A stretch of DNA of 64,000 bases from Comamonas sp. BIGb0152 (GCF_024809975.1 NZ_JANUDY010000001.1:310001-374000), one strand, 5' to 3'; numbered from the stretch's first letter, positions 19,518-29,612 are shown. Program-made: numbers and translations. Notes: generated by a model from the letters alone, not told the origin.

Positions 19518-20504
19518 TCATTGGGGCTGGAAGCCGCTGTCGCGAATGATGCGGCTCCAGACGGCCGAGTAGGCACGCTCGCGTGCCAGCAATTGCTCGG
19601 CGGTCATATAGCCCACGCTCAGGCCCATGCCCACCAGCTGCGCATGCACATCAGGGGCGGCCACCGCCTTGGCCACGGCCTGCGATACCGCCTGCACCAT
19701 CTCGGGTGGCGTGCTAGCGGCGGCATACATGCCGTAGTACGGCATATCTTCCAGACCGGGCAGGCCCAGCTCACTGAAGGTGGGCACATCGGGCAAGGCC
19801 TGCTGGCGCTTGCCGCCCAGCACCGCCAGCACCCGGATCTTGCCGGCCTTGTGGCTTTCGATGAAATCCTGCACCGAGCCAATGCCCGCTGGGATCTGGT
19901 TGCCCATCATGTCGGCCAGCATGGGCGCGCTGCCCCGGTAGGGCACGGCGACCAAATCGGTCTTGAAGCGCTGGTTGAGCACGCGCACCAGAAACTCCGG
20001 GGTCGATGCCGGCGCCGGAATGCCGACTGCGCTTTTGCCGCCCTGCTTTTTGATCCACTGCAGATAGGCCTCGAAGCTGCGCACGCCCAGGCCTTCGGAG
20101 ACCGCCAGCGCATTGACAAAGCTGGCAAAACCGGCGACCGGCACAAAGTCCGCATGCGGGTCAAACCCCGGGTTTTTGACAACCTGGGGCAGGATGGAGA
20201 TGGTGTGGTCGTGGGTGACAAAAAAGGTGGCGCCATCGGCCGGCGAGGCCTTGAGGATCTGGGCCGCAATCTGGCCGCCCGCGCCAGGCTTGTTCTCCAC
20301 CACCACCGAGGTGCCCAGGCTGTCCTTCATCTTCTCGGCCAGCAGACGCGCGATCACGTCGGTGCCGCCGCCCGGCGGAAAGCCCACCAGCAGCCGCACC
20401 GGCTTGCCCTTGTTGTAGCCCGCCGCCCAGCTAGGCGCTGCCAGGCTCCCGGCCGCAGCGGCGGCCAGCAGTTGTTGGGAGAAATGGCGGCGGCGCAAGG
20501 ACAT
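19518..20504 (-). CDS. Tripartite tricarboxylate transporter receptor (Bug/TctC family), orphan
   Basis: A 328-residue periplasmic solute receptor of the Bug family. It has an N-terminal RRRHFSQ twin-arginine-like signal sequence ending near WAA, then the family motifs VRLLVGFPPGGGTDVIARLL, VENKPGAGG, VPYRGSAPML and DVPTFSELG. Bug proteins bind carboxylates, amino acids or related ligands. No TctA/TctB membrane genes are adjacent, as is usual for the many orphan Bug genes of Burkholderiales, so the ligand and the membrane partner cannot be inferred. Confidence 0.9.
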   Translation of the reverse strand: MSLRRRHFSQQLLAAAAAGSLAAPSWAAGYNKGKPVRLLVGFPPGGGTDVIARLLAEKMKDSLGTSVVVENKPGAGGQIAAQILKASPADGATFFVTHDHTISILPQVVKNPGFDPHADFVPVAGFASFVNALAVSEGLGVRSFEAYLQWIKKQGGKSAVGIPAPASTPEFLVRVLNQRFKTDLVAVPYRGSAPMLADMMGNQIPAGIGSVQDFIESHKAGKIRVLAVLGGKRQQALPDVPTFSELGLPGLEDMPYYGMYAAASTPPEMVQAVSQAVAKAVAAPDVHAQLVGMGLSVGYMTAEQLLARERAYSAVWSRIIRDSGFQPQ

Positions 20505-20545
20505 GCTTAGCTTTCAGGAATCAAGAAGAACCGTTCAAGCAAGGC

Positions 20546-22003
20546 TTATGCCAGACGCACGCGGTGCTTGGCCAGCTGGGCCCGCACCTGCGCGGGCGCC
20601 GTGCCGCCCAGGGTATTGCGCGCATTGAGCGAGCCTTCCAGGCTCAGCGCCTCGAACACATCGGCTTCGATGTTCGGGTTGAAGGCCTGCAGCTCGGCCA
20701 GGGGCAGCTCGGTCAGGTCCACACCCTTTTGTGTGGCCAGCTTGACGGCATGGGCCACGGTCTCGTGCGCATCGCGGAAAGGCAGGCCCTTCTTGACCAG
20801 GTAGTCGGCCAGATCGGTGGCGGTGGCGTAGCCCTTGAGCGCAGCGGCGCGCATATTGTCGGCATTGACGGTGATGCCGCCTTCCTTGGCACCGGTCGCT
20901 GGGTTGACCTGGCCGCCCATCATCTCGGCGAAGATGCGCAAGGTGTCCTTCAGGGTATCGACGGTGTCGAACAGCGGCTCTTTGTCTTCCTGGTTGTCCT
21001 TGTTGTAGGCCAGGGGTTGGCCCTTCATCAAGGTGATCAGGCCCATCAGGTGGCCCACCACACGGCCGGTCTTGCCGCGCGCCAGCTCGGGCACATCGGG
21101 GTTCTTCTTCTGCGGCATGATCGACGAGCCGGTGGTGAAGCGGTCGGCAATGCGCACAAAGCCAAAGTTCTGGCTCATCCAGATGATCAGCTCTTCGGAC
21201 AGGCGGCTGATGTGCACCATGCACAGCGAAGCCGCTGCGGTGAATTCAATGGCAAAGTCGCGGTCGCTAACGCCGTCCAGCGAGTTCTGCGAAACACCCT
21301 CCATGCCCAGGGTCTGGGCCACACGCTCGCGGTCCAGCGGGTAGGTGGTGCCGGCCAGGGCGGCAGAGCCCAGGGGCAGCACATTGACGCGCTTGCGCAC
21401 ATCCAGCATGCGCTCGGCATCGCGCTTGAACATTTCCACATAGGCCAGCAGATGGTGGGCAAAGCTCACCGGCTGGGCCACCTGCAGGTGGGTAAAGCCC
21501 GGCAGGATCACCTCCACGTTCTTTTCGGCCACTTCGACCAGCGACCGCTGCAGCTCGCCCAGCAGGCCTTCGATCAGGTCGATCTCAGCGCGCAGCCACA
21601 GGCGCACATCGGTGGCGACCTGGTCATTGCGGCTGCGGCCGGTGTGCAGGCGCTTGCCGGCATCGCCCACCAGCTGGGTCAGGCGCGCTTCGATGTTCAG
21701 GTGCACGTCTTCCAGGTCCAGCTTCCATTCAAAGCTGCCCGCTTCAATCTCTGAGGTGATCTGCGCCATGCCTTGCTCGATGGAGGCCAGGTCCTGCGCG
21801 CCGATGATCTTCTGGGCGCAGAGCATTTGTGCATGGGCCAGGCTGCCCTGGATGTCGGCCTGCCACAGGCGCTTGTCAAAAAACACGCTGGAGGTGTAGC
21901 GCTTGACCAGATCGCTCATGGGTTCGGAGAACAGCGCCGACCAGGCTTCGGACTTGGAATCGAGCTGGTTGTGCGAAGGAGACGAAGCTTGTGGTGTAGA
22001 CAT
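20546..22003 (-). CDS. argH: Argininosuccinate lyase
   Basis: Last step of arginine synthesis: splits argininosuccinate into arginine and fumarate. About 485 residues from the ATG at 22003 (MSTPQASS); the open frame reaches 22141, but the extra residues do not resemble the family. Visible: the fumarase-superfamily signature with the catalytic serine loop, [12 protein letters not shown], plus [17 protein letters not shown] and [13 protein letters not shown]. It is divergent from an AlgZ/AlgR pair, the same arrangement as in Pseudomonas (argH–fimS–algR). Confidence 0.96.
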   Translation of the reverse strand: MSTPQASSPSHNQLDSKSEAWSALFSEPMSDLVKRYTSSVFFDKRLWQADIQGSLAHAQMLCAQKIIGAQDLASIEQGMAQITSEIEAGSFEWKLDLEDVHLNIEARLTQLVGDAGKRLHTGRSRNDQVATDVRLWLRAEIDLIEGLLGELQRSLVEVAEKNVEVILPGFTHLQVAQPVSFAHHLLAYVEMFKRDAERMLDVRKRVNVLPLGSAALAGTTYPLDRERVAQTLGMEGVSQNSLDGVSDRDFAIEFTAAASLCMVHISRLSEELIIWMSQNFGFVRIADRFTTGSSIMPQKKNPDVPELARGKTGRVVGHLMGLITLMKGQPLAYNKDNQEDKEPLFDTVDTLKDTLRIFAEMMGGQVNPATGAKEGGITVNADNMRAAALKGYATATDLADYLVKKGLPFRDAHETVAHAVKLATQKGVDLTELPLAELQAFNPNIEADVFEALSLEGSLNARNTLGGTAPAQVRAQLAKHRVRLA

Positions 22004-22125
22004 GAAGGTCGCAATATTCGGGTTAAGCTGCCAGTTGCGCTGCGGAAACACAGCCCCCGGTGCTGTGCCTGTGGCCCGCCGAAGCCCTGGGCGAAAAACC
22101 AGGATTTTATCGACCCTGCACGACC

Positions 22126-23160
22126 ATGCCAGCAACATCAACTAATCCTGCCCCGCGCGAAGCCATCGTCGGCACGGCCTATGTGTTCGATGCCTGCACG
22201 GCCAGCGTGATCGGCCGCACGGTGGCCTTGGTCGAGACGGTGGTGGCCATTGCCGCCGCTTTTGGCGCCAGCAGCGCGGTGGATTGGTTTTTCCGGCTGG
22301 CCCTGCTCACCGCCGTGGTGCTGCCCGCCAGCCTGTTATGGCTGGTGCTGGCCTGCCAGCAGAAAAAGCTGCTGCAGCGCTGCAGCACCCGCGTGCAGTA
22401 CCTGGCGGGTGCGGCACTGGGCATCGTCTGCGGCCTGCTGGCCGCCTTGCTCTACCAATGGACCACGATGGCGGCCGAGACCGCCTGGCTGGCCAGCGCC
22501 GCGGCCGGCGGCTTTTTGGCTGCCATGGTGGTGGTAGGCCTGCAGTGGCGTGCCCAGGCCCGCACGCCTGCGGCCACCACCGCACGCCTGGCCGAGCTGC
22601 AAGCGCGCATCCGGCCGCATTTTCTGTTCAACGCGCTCAACAGTGCCATCGCGCTGGTGCAGGACCATCCGCAAAAAGCCGAGGCCATGCTCGAAGACCT
22701 GAGCGATCTGTTCCGCCATGCGCTGACCGAAAAGCGCGAGGCCTCCACCCTGGCCGAAGAGGTGATGCTGGCACGGCGCTACCTGTCGATCGAGCAGATC
22801 CGCTTTGACGACCGCATGGCGGTGCGCTGGAACCTGGATTCGCGCGCCGATGACGCCACCGTGCCGCCCTTGTTCTTGCAGCCGCTGGTGGAGAACGCCG
22901 TCAAGCACGGCATCGAGCCCAGCCACGGCCATGGCCGCATCAGCATTGCCACGCGGCGCCGGGGCAAGATGGTGCAGATCCAGATCATCAACACCACGCC
23001 GCGCCCTTTCAGCACCCCGCAGCCCGAGCGCCGCGCAGGCACGGGCACCGCGATCCTGAATGTGAAAAAGCGCCTGCGCCTGCTCTACGACCTGGAGTAC
23101 GACTTCAAGGCCAGCAGCAAGGACGGCATTTACATGGTGCGCATCAGCATTCCGGCTTGA
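22126..23160 (+). CDS. Sensor histidine kinase, LytS/AlgZ (FimS) type
   Basis: A 344-residue membrane kinase: four hydrophobic segments within residues 30-140 with almost no periplasmic domain, then a His_kinase domain with the phosphoacceptor His165 in [11 protein letters not shown], and an HATPase domain ([12 protein letters not shown] as N-box, [13 protein letters not shown]). The ATG at 22126 was chosen because the part upstream overlaps the argH promoter region and lacks family character. It is followed after 65 bases by its LytTR response regulator. In Pseudomonas the homologous pair controls alginate, type IV pili and virulence; here the targets are unknown. Confidence 0.88.
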   Translation: MPATSTNPAPREAIVGTAYVFDACTASVIGRTVALVETVVAIAAAFGASSAVDWFFRLALLTAVVLPASLLWLVLACQQKKLLQRCSTRVQYLAGAALGIVCGLLAALLYQWTTMAAETAWLASAAAGGFLAAMVVVGLQWRAQARTPAATTARLAELQARIRPHFLFNALNSAIALVQDHPQKAEAMLEDLSDLFRHALTEKREASTLAEEVMLARRYLSIEQIRFDDRMAVRWNLDSRADDATVPPLFLQPLVENAVKHGIEPSHGHGRISIATRRRGKMVQIQIINTTPRPFSTPQPERRAGTGTAILNVKKRLRLLYDLEYDFKASSKDGIYMVRISIPA

Positions 23161-23225
23161 GCGGGCGCAAATACACGACGGCCGGTGTTGGCAGGCAGCC
23201 CCCGGCTCCGCTAGCATAGTCGCCC

Positions 23226-24017
23226 ATGCGAGTATTGATTGTGGATGATGAAGCCTTGGCCAGAAGCCGCCTGCGGCGCCTGCTCGTCGAGATGACGCCA
23301 GCGCCTGAGGCGGTGCAAGAGGCCGCCAATGTGCCGGAGGCGCTGCACGCCCTGGCCAGCGCGGCGGCGCTGGGCCAGGCCTTTGATGTGCTGCTGCTGG
23401 ATATCCACATGCCCGGCCCCAGTGGCATGGATTTGGCGCGCCAGCTACAAACCTTGCCCCCCGCCGGCCCGGCTGTGGTGTTTGTCACCGCCCACCCCGA
23501 GCATGCGCTGAGCGCCTTCGAAGTCAATGCCGCTGACTACCTGACCAAGCCCGTGCGGCGCGAGCGGCTGGCCGCAGCGCTGCACAAGGTGCGCTTGGTG
23601 GCCCATGCCCGTGCCTTGCAAAGCGCTCCCAGCCCGGCTGAGGCAGACCCTGATGCCGACACCTTGCTGATCACCGACCGGGGCCGTACCGAGCGGGTGC
23701 GCCTGGCCGAGGTGCTGTATTTCAAATCCGAGCTGAAATATGTGACGGTGCGCACCGCCACGCATGAATACCTGTGGTCCGGCAGCCTCAACGACCTGGA
23801 GGCGCGCTTTGCCAAGCGCTACCTGCGCGTTCACCGCAATGCACTGGTGGCGCCGGCGGCCATACGCTGCCTGGAAAAAGCCTACGACATCGACGACAGC
23901 GACGGCTGGCAGCTGCGCCTGTTTGGTATCGGGGATGTGCTGCTGGTATCGCGCCGCCAGCTGCCCGTGGTGCGGGCCTTGCTGGCCAACAAGAACGGCC
24001 TGCGCGCCGGCGATTGA
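23226..24017 (+). CDS. Response regulator with LytTR DNA-binding domain, AlgR type
   Basis: A 263-residue regulator: receiver domain (residues 1-120) with acidic DDE at 7-9, phosphoacceptor Asp59 in LLLDIHMPGPSG, and the switch lysine in ADYLTKPVRRERL; then a C-terminal LytTR domain with KSELKYVTVRT and FAKRYLRVHRNALV. It sits directly behind its kinase gene. In Pseudomonas hemC follows algR, but here the next gene is a convergent ZIP transporter, so that part of the synteny is broken. Confidence 0.9.
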   Translation: MRVLIVDDEALARSRLRRLLVEMTPAPEAVQEAANVPEALHALASAAALGQAFDVLLLDIHMPGPSGMDLARQLQTLPPAGPAVVFVTAHPEHALSAFEVNAADYLTKPVRRERLAAALHKVRLVAHARALQSAPSPAEADPDADTLLITDRGRTERVRLAEVLYFKSELKYVTVRTATHEYLWSGSLNDLEARFAKRYLRVHRNALVAPAAIRCLEKAYDIDDSDGWQLRLFGIGDVLLVSRRQLPVVRALLANKNGLRAGD

Positions 24018-24053
24018 CTAGGCACTGCGGCAGGCCTGGCACCCCTCGCCCGC

Positions 24054-24980
24054 TCAGTGCTTGTGGCCGTCGTGGTCCCCATGGGGTTCATGGGCTTCAT
24101 GCTGCTCAGTGCCTTCATGGGCATGGCCATGCTCATGGTCGCCATGTGCCCAGGTGCTGACGGCACTGACCACGATCATGCCCACCGCCAGCCAAACCAC
24201 CTGCTGCACGGTTTGCCTGGCCGTCAGCTGGCGCTGCAGCTGCGGGATCAGATCGGCCAGCGCCACATAGATAAAGCTGCTCGATGCAATGGCCAGAAAA
24301 TACGGCAGAAAATCGGCCAGCGAGCTGACCAGAAAATAGCCCACCACGCCGCCTAGCGCGGTGACTGCGCCTGCCAGCGATAGCTTGAGCAGCGCGATCT
24401 TGCTTTGGCTGCTGCTGCCATTGCCTGACAGCACCACCAGGTCACCCATGTGGTGGGGCACCTCATGGGCCAGCACCGATATCGCCGCCACAATGCCCAG
24501 CCACATATCGGCCATGAAGGCCGAAGCAATCAGGATGCCGTCGCCAAAGCAGTGCACGCTGTCACCGGTCAGCAGCGACCAGCGGCCTGCGCTGTTGTTG
24601 TGGGCATGGTGGTGGTCGTGCCCATGGCCATGCGCCGCATCGGCATGGCCGTCATGCGCGTGGCCGCGCTCTTCGGGCAAAGCGTGGCGGTGCTCATGGC
24701 CGTGGTGCCAAAGCTCGGCCTTGTCCAGCAAAAAGAAGAACACCAAGCCCAGCAGCAGCACCACAAACAGCGCCTTGGGGTTGATGTGGCTCTCAAAAGC
24801 CTCGGGCAGCAAATGCACAAAGGCCGTGGCCAGCAGCGCGCCAGCGGCCAGGCTGAGCAGGTGCTGCGCACCAAAACGGCTGCCCTGGCTGCCAATGCCC
24901 GTGCGCATCAGCACGGCGGCCACCCACACGCTGCCCAAACCAGCGGCCAAGGTCGCCAGCACAATCGCTATCAAAGTCAT
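24054..24980 (-). CDS. ZIP-family divalent metal (zinc) transporter with histidine-rich loops
   Basis: A 308-residue inner-membrane permease with about eight helices. The metal-path motifs of ZIP helices IV and V are visible as HCFGDGILIASAF and ISVLAHEVPHHMGDL. The cytoplasmic loop (about residues 90-135) and the C-terminal tail are rich in His-Gly/His-Asp pairs, probable metal-binding sinks. Zinc is the most likely substrate; iron or manganese is possible. A promoter with a 15-bp palindromic operator sits about 130 bases upstream, fitting zinc-responsive repression. Confidence 0.9.
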   Translation of the reverse strand: MTLIAIVLATLAAGLGSVWVAAVLMRTGIGSQGSRFGAQHLLSLAAGALLATAFVHLLPEAFESHINPKALFVVLLLGLVFFFLLDKAELWHHGHEHRHALPEERGHAHDGHADAAHGHGHDHHHAHNNSAGRWSLLTGDSVHCFGDGILIASAFMADMWLGIVAAISVLAHEVPHHMGDLVVLSGNGSSSQSKIALLKLSLAGAVTALGGVVGYFLVSSLADFLPYFLAIASSSFIYVALADLIPQLQRQLTARQTVQQVVWLAVGMIVVSAVSTWAHGDHEHGHAHEGTEQHEAHEPHGDHDGHKH

Positions 24981-25095
24981 GAAACCATCCTTCAGCAGGG
25001 GCCAGGCTTAACCGATACGCCTGCTTCCACACGGGCCTGCGTACTGCAGATCTACGCAGCCGCCGGGCACCGCTGCCCCCTCAAACATGCCGCGC

Positions 25096-25124
25096 ATAGT
25101 AGCACTTGTTGCAACGCAGTTGCA
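25096..25124 (-). promoter_or_regulatory. Candidate promoter and palindromic operator of the ZIP gene
   Basis: Palindrome TGCAAC-GCA-GTTGCA at 25110-25124 in the polA–ZIP gap. On the minus strand a TACTAT -10 box with a TG extension (25104-25096) lies such that the palindrome covers the spacer and -35 position, where a repressor would block polymerase. Because the downstream gene is a ZIP transporter, a Fur-family zinc sensor (Zur) is the likeliest binder; that part is inference. Confidence 0.55.
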
Positions 25125-25172
25125 TTAACTGCCCCAAATCCTGTGGGCGCTGCAGGGCTTGGGGCGTCGGCG

Positions 25173-27980
25173 TCAGTGGGCTTTTTCCCAGTTGGGGCCA
25201 AAGCCGATTTCTGCCAGCAAAGGCACCTTCAGATCGGCCACCCCAGCCATGATGGCGGGGATCTCGCTGCGCACCCAGTCTTGCTCGGCAGCGGGCAGCT
25301 CGAACACCAGTTCATCGTGCACCTGCATGATGACCAGCACATCAGGATTGTCCGCGTCGAGCTTGGCCTGCACGGCGACCATGGCCTTTTTGATCAGGTC
25401 CGCCGCGGTGCCCTGCATCGGCGCGTTGATGGCGGCGCGCTCGGCCGCTTTCTTGCGCGGGCCGTTGCCGCCATTGATCTCGGGCAGCACCAGGCGCCGG
25501 CCAAACACGGTCTCGACATAGCCCTGCGTATGGGCCAGCTCCACGGTCTGCTCCATGTAGCGCTTGACGCCGGGGTAGCGCTGGAAGTACTTGTCGATGT
25601 AAGCCGCCGCTGCCTTGGTCTCAATGCCCAGGTTCTTGGCCAGGCCAAAGCTGCTCATGCCGTAGATCAGACCAAAGTTGATGACCTTGGCATAGCGGCG
25701 CTGCTCGCTGCTGACCTGGTCCACGGTCACGCCAAACACCTCGGCGGCGGTGGCGCGGTGCACATCCAGCCCATCGCGGAAGGCGTTGAGCAGCGCCTCG
25801 TCGCCTGACAGGTGGGCCATGATGCGCAGCTCGATCTGCGAATAGTCTGCGCTGGCAATCAGCTTGCCCTCGGGCGCGACAAAGGCTTCGCGGATGCGCC
25901 GGCCTTCGGCGGTGCGCACGGGAATGTTCTGCAGGTTGGGGTCGTTGCTGGACAAGCGGCCGGTGACGGCCACCGCCTGCGCATAGTGGGTGTGCACGCG
26001 GCCATCGCTGGGCAGGGCCATCTGCGCGAGCTTGTCGGTGTAGGTGCCTTTGAGCTTGGACAGCGAGCGGTGCTCCAGGATCTTGGCCGGCAGCGGGTAG
26101 TCTTCGGCCAGTTTTTCCAGCACTTCTTCATCGGTACTGCGCGCACCGGTGGCGGTTTTCTTCACCACCGGCAGGCCCAGCTTGTCAAAAAATATCTCGC
26201 CCAGCTGCTTGGGGCTGCTCAGGTTGAACTGCTGACCAGCGATCTCATAGGCCTCGGCCTCCAGCGCCAGAATGCGCCGGCCCAGGTCATTGCTCTGGCG
26301 CGCCAGCTCGGGCGCATCTATGCGCACGCCGTTGCGCTCGATGCGGAACAGTGCTTCGCTGGTCTGCATCTCCAGCGCATAGATGTGCGCCAGGCCAGCG
26401 TTGGCCTCGATGCGCGGCCACAGCACGCGGTGTACGTCCAGGGTCTGATCGGAATCCTCACAGCTGTACGCTGCCGCCTTGTCCACCGGCACCTGGGCAA
26501 ACGGGATCTGGCCCTTGCCCTTGCCGCAGAGGTCTTCGTAGCTGATGCCCGTGCGGCCGGTGTGGCGCAGCGCCAGGCTGCCCAGGTTGTGGGGGCGGTC
26601 GGCTTCGAGCACATAGGACTGCAGCATGGTGTCATGCGCATAGCCTTGCACGCGGATGCCGTGGTTGGCCAGCACATGCTGGTCGTATTTGACGTGTTGG
26701 CCCAGCTTCTTTTTGCTGGCGTCTTCCAGCCAAGGCCTGAGCTTGGCCAGCACCAGGTCCAGCGGCAGTTGCTCGGGCACATCCAGGCCTTCATGGCGCA
26801 GCGGCACATACGCGGCCTCGCCCACTTGCACGCTGAAAGAGATACCGACGATGCGGGCCTGCATTTCATCGAGCGAATCGGTTTCGGTGTCCAGCGCCGT
26901 CAGCTCGGCTGCCTGGAGCTTGAGCAGCCAGGCGTCAAGCTCGGCCTCGGTCAGGATGGTGTGGTAGACCACATCGCGCTGCTGGGCCACGATGGCGACT
27001 TCGGTCGCCGCTGCATCGTCGCTGTCAAACAGGCCCGCCTGGCCGGCCGGGCTGGCGGCTGCTGCCTTGCTGGCCGCAGGGGCTGCCGCCGCCGATCCCA
27101 GCGACCGGGCCAAGCCCTTGAAGCCATATTGCTCATAAAACGGCACCAAGCCCGTGGCATCGGGCTCGCCCAAGGCCACGGCGTCCAGCGCTGGCAAGCC
27201 TTGGATGTAGTCGTCCAGCGCGCAGTCGGTCTTCATGGTCACCAGCTGGCGGCTGAGCGCCAACTGGCCGCTGGCGATGGCATCGCGCAGGTTCTGGCCG
27301 GCAACGCCCTTGATCGTATCGGCTTTGGCGATCAACTGGTCGAGCGAGCCGTGCTCCTCCAGCCACTTGGCAGCGGTCTTGGGGCCTACCTTGCTGACGC
27401 CGGGCACGTTGTCCACCGTATCGCCCACAAGGGCCTGGTACTCCACCATCTGCGACGGCGGCACGCCAAACTCGGCCGTGACCCCGGCGACATCGCGGCG
27501 CTTGCCGTTCATGGTGTCGATGATGGTCACATGCTCATTGACCAGCTGGCTCAAATCCTTGTCGCCGCTGGAGACGATGACCTGGATGCCCTGTGCGGCA
27601 GCCATCTGCGCCAGGGTGGCGATCACGTCGTCGGCCTCGACGCCGGGCACGGCCAGAATCTTCCAGCCCAGCAGCTGTACCACCTCGTGGATGGGGGCGA
27701 TCTGCGAGCGCAGGTCGTCGGGCATCGGCGAACGGGTGGCCTTGTATTCGGTGTAGAGCGTGTCGCGGAAAGTCGGGCCGCTGGCATCAAACACACAGAC
27801 CGCGTACTCGGCCTGTATGTCTTTACGCAACGCCTGCATCATGTTGATCATGCCCCGGATGGCCCCGGTGGCCGGGCTGGCAGCATCGCCGGGGACCGCA
27901 CGAAGATCGGGCATGGCATGGTAGGCACGGTACAGATAGCTGGAACCGTCCACCAGCACTAAAGTAGGAGGATTACGCAT
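25173..27980 (-). CDS. polA: DNA polymerase I
   Basis: Repair and Okazaki-fragment polymerase, 935 residues from the ATG at 27980. N-terminal 5'-3' exonuclease (LVDGSSYLYRAYHA, VSSGDKDLSQLV, GVSKVGPKTAAKWL), then a 3'-5' proofreading domain whose acidic residues are intact (LDTETDSLD, HVKYDQHVLANHG, YSCEDSDQTLDVH), then the polymerase domain with SADYSQIELRIMAHLSGD and VMQVHDELVFELP. All three activities should therefore be present. The frame is open to 28004, but the start used here gives the family's usual N-terminus; no clear ribosome site separates the two choices. Divergent from the DUF2782 gene. Confidence 0.96.
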   Translation of the reverse strand: MRNPPTLVLVDGSSYLYRAYHAMPDLRAVPGDAASPATGAIRGMINMMQALRKDIQAEYAVCVFDASGPTFRDTLYTEYKATRSPMPDDLRSQIAPIHEVVQLLGWKILAVPGVEADDVIATLAQMAAAQGIQVIVSSGDKDLSQLVNEHVTIIDTMNGKRRDVAGVTAEFGVPPSQMVEYQALVGDTVDNVPGVSKVGPKTAAKWLEEHGSLDQLIAKADTIKGVAGQNLRDAIASGQLALSRQLVTMKTDCALDDYIQGLPALDAVALGEPDATGLVPFYEQYGFKGLARSLGSAAAAPAASKAAAASPAGQAGLFDSDDAAATEVAIVAQQRDVVYHTILTEAELDAWLLKLQAAELTALDTETDSLDEMQARIVGISFSVQVGEAAYVPLRHEGLDVPEQLPLDLVLAKLRPWLEDASKKKLGQHVKYDQHVLANHGIRVQGYAHDTMLQSYVLEADRPHNLGSLALRHTGRTGISYEDLCGKGKGQIPFAQVPVDKAAAYSCEDSDQTLDVHRVLWPRIEANAGLAHIYALEMQTSEALFRIERNGVRIDAPELARQSNDLGRRILALEAEAYEIAGQQFNLSSPKQLGEIFFDKLGLPVVKKTATGARSTDEEVLEKLAEDYPLPAKILEHRSLSKLKGTYTDKLAQMALPSDGRVHTHYAQAVAVTGRLSSNDPNLQNIPVRTAEGRRIREAFVAPEGKLIASADYSQIELRIMAHLSGDEALLNAFRDGLDVHRATAAEVFGVTVDQVSSEQRRYAKVINFGLIYGMSSFGLAKNLGIETKAAAAYIDKYFQRYPGVKRYMEQTVELAHTQGYVETVFGRRLVLPEINGGNGPRKKAAERAAINAPMQGTAADLIKKAMVAVQAKLDADNPDVLVIMQVHDELVFELPAAEQDWVRSEIPAIMAGVADLKVPLLAEIGFGPNWEKAH

Positions 27981-28032
27981 ATTGACATTGTGCCCGGTAC
28001 GCAAACACCGGGCGACAACTTACAATTGAGTC

Positions 28033-28395
28033 ATGCGCGCAATCACCACTTCTTTTATCGCCCAGGCCTTGGCCCTGGTGCTGGCAGCCCCTGCGCTGGC
28101 CCAGCAACCCGCAGCCCCGGCTGAGCAACCCGCCGCCCAGCCTGCGGCCCCTGCCGATGCAGCCCCGGCGACGGACAAGTACAACCAGAAGGCCGAATAC
28201 ATCCGGGTGGAAGATTCGGGCAGCCGCATCGACGAGGTACGCATTGGCGGCCAGACCCAGAGCATCCATGTGCAGCCCAAGATGGGCAATATGCCAGCCT
28301 ATGAGGTCAAGCCCACCGATGGCGCACGCAGCCGCCCCGATGGTTTTGGCGAGACCCAGAACAAGAAGCGCGTCTGGAACATCGGCAATTTCTGA
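28033..28395 (+). CDS. DUF2782-type secreted small protein
   Basis: A 120-residue protein with a signal peptide (cleavage near ALA-QQ), a 45-residue Ala/Pro-rich linker, and a C-terminal domain with EYIRVEDSGSRIDEVRIGGQT and a GFGETQNKKRVWNIGNF end. Family assignment to DUF2782 rests on this domain and on its place between polA and thrB, the same as in Pseudomonas. Function unknown; probably periplasmic. Confidence 0.75.
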   Translation: MRAITTSFIAQALALVLAAPALAQQPAAPAEQPAAQPAAPADAAPATDKYNQKAEYIRVEDSGSRIDEVRIGGQTQSIHVQPKMGNMPAYEVKPTDGARSRPDGFGETQNKKRVWNIGNF

Positions 28396-28434
28396 TCCAG
28401 ATACCACAGCAATTAGCCTGTACTCACGCAGGCT

Positions 28435-28443
28435 TGCGATAAT
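28435..28443 (+). promoter_or_regulatory. Candidate extended -10 promoter for thrB
   Basis: TGC followed by GATAAT (28438-28443) forms an extended -10 element; the -35 region is weak. It lies directly ahead of a hairpin pair that ends in a U-run, giving a short leader to thrB. Confidence 0.45.
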
Positions 28444-28455
28444 CGCGTCTTTGCT

Positions 28456-28503
28456 CCCGCCAGCATGCGGGCCAGGCCAGCCACCGAGGCTGGCCTTGTT
28501 TTT
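28456..28503 (+). terminator. Terminator or attenuator just upstream of thrB
   Basis: A small hairpin (28456-28460 with 28467-28471) is followed by a strong one: AGGCCAGCC (28474-28482), loop ACCGA, GGCTGGCCT (28488-28496), then TGTTTTT. It may end the DUF2782 transcript, but it is only 20 bases before the thrB ATG and lies after a possible promoter, so attenuation of thrB is a real alternative. Confidence 0.7.
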
Positions 28504-28522
28504 GTAGTGACGATATACACCC

Positions 28523-29479
28523 ATGGCTGTTTTCACCGAAGTTTCCGACAAGGCTGCCAAGGCCTTGCTCAAACGCGTCCCGCTGGGCGATTTCGTCTCC
28601 TTGCGCGGTATTGAAGGCGGTATTGAAAACACCAACTACTTTCTGACCACCAGCCAGGGCGAGTATGTATTGACCCTGTTCGAGCGCCTGCGCGCCGACC
28701 AACTGCCGTTCTACCTGTACCTGATGAAGCACCTGGCCAAGGCCGGCGTGCCCGTGCCCGAGCCCCAGGCCGATGGCAAGACCGGCGACATCCTGCTGCA
28801 GGTGGAGGGCAAGCCAGCCGCCATCGTCGGCAAGCTGCCCGGCAAGAGCCAGCTGGCGCCCCAGGCGGCGCATTGCCAATCGCTGGGCGAAGTACTGGCC
28901 AAGATGCACCAGGCCGCGCTCGACTACCCGCGCCAGCAACCCAACCTGCGTGGCCTGCCCTGGTGGAACGAGACGGTGCCGGTGGTACTGCCCTACCTGG
29001 ATACCGCCACTGCCGAGCTGCTGCGCAGCGAGCTGGCCTACCAGAACCATGTGGCACAAAGCTCGGCCTATACCGCGCTGCCGCGTGGCCCCGTGCATGC
29101 CGACCTGTTCCGCGACAACGCCATGTTCGAGGGCGAAACCCTGACGGGCATCTTCGACTTCTATTTCGCCGGAGTCGATACCTGGCTGTTCGACATTGCC
29201 GTGGTCGTCAATGACTGGTGCATCGACCTGGCCACGGGTGCCATCGACAAGCCCCGCGCCGATGCGCTGCTGGCCGCCTACCAGGTCGTGCGCCCGCTGC
29301 AGGCCTGCGAGCGCGAGCTGCTCAACGCCATGCTGCGCGCAGGCGCGCTGCGCTTTTGGATCTCGCGCCTGTGGGATTTCTACCTGCCGCGCGAAGCCTC
29401 GCTGCTCAAGCCCCACGACCCCACCCATTTCGAGCGGGTGCTGCGCGAGCGCCTGGCCACGCCCTACCAGCTGCGCTGA
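28523..29479 (+). CDS. thrB: Homoserine kinase, APH-fold type
   Basis: Phosphorylates homoserine on the way to threonine. The 318-residue protein is of the aminoglycoside-phosphotransferase fold (TIGR00938 type), not the GHMP type of enterobacteria. Visible: [13 protein letters not shown] near the N-terminus (nucleotide loop), the catalytic loop [12 protein letters not shown] and the metal site [24 protein letters not shown]. No good ribosome-binding sequence precedes the ATG at 28523. The polA–DUF2782–thrB order matches Pseudomonas. Confidence 0.95.
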   Translation: MAVFTEVSDKAAKALLKRVPLGDFVSLRGIEGGIENTNYFLTTSQGEYVLTLFERLRADQLPFYLYLMKHLAKAGVPVPEPQADGKTGDILLQVEGKPAAIVGKLPGKSQLAPQAAHCQSLGEVLAKMHQAALDYPRQQPNLRGLPWWNETVPVVLPYLDTATAELLRSELAYQNHVAQSSAYTALPRGPVHADLFRDNAMFEGETLTGIFDFYFAGVDTWLFDIAVVVNDWCIDLATGAIDKPRADALLAAYQVVRPLQACERELLNAMLRAGALRFWISRLWDFYLPREASLLKPHDPTHFERVLRERLATPYQLR

Positions 29480-29612
29480 AGCGGCAGGCAAAGGCGGCGG
29501 CTGCCGGCCAGACCATGCCCACATAGGCGCCTGCCCCATGGGCGCATGGGTTACAGTGCGCCATCCCCTTTGATTTTTTATCGCTGCAGCCCGCGCTGCA
29601 GCGCGCTGGTGC

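Noticed and set aside
25812-27962. 716-codon plus-strand open frame opposite polA
   Set aside because: Antisense shadow of the conserved polymerase; no recognisable domain.
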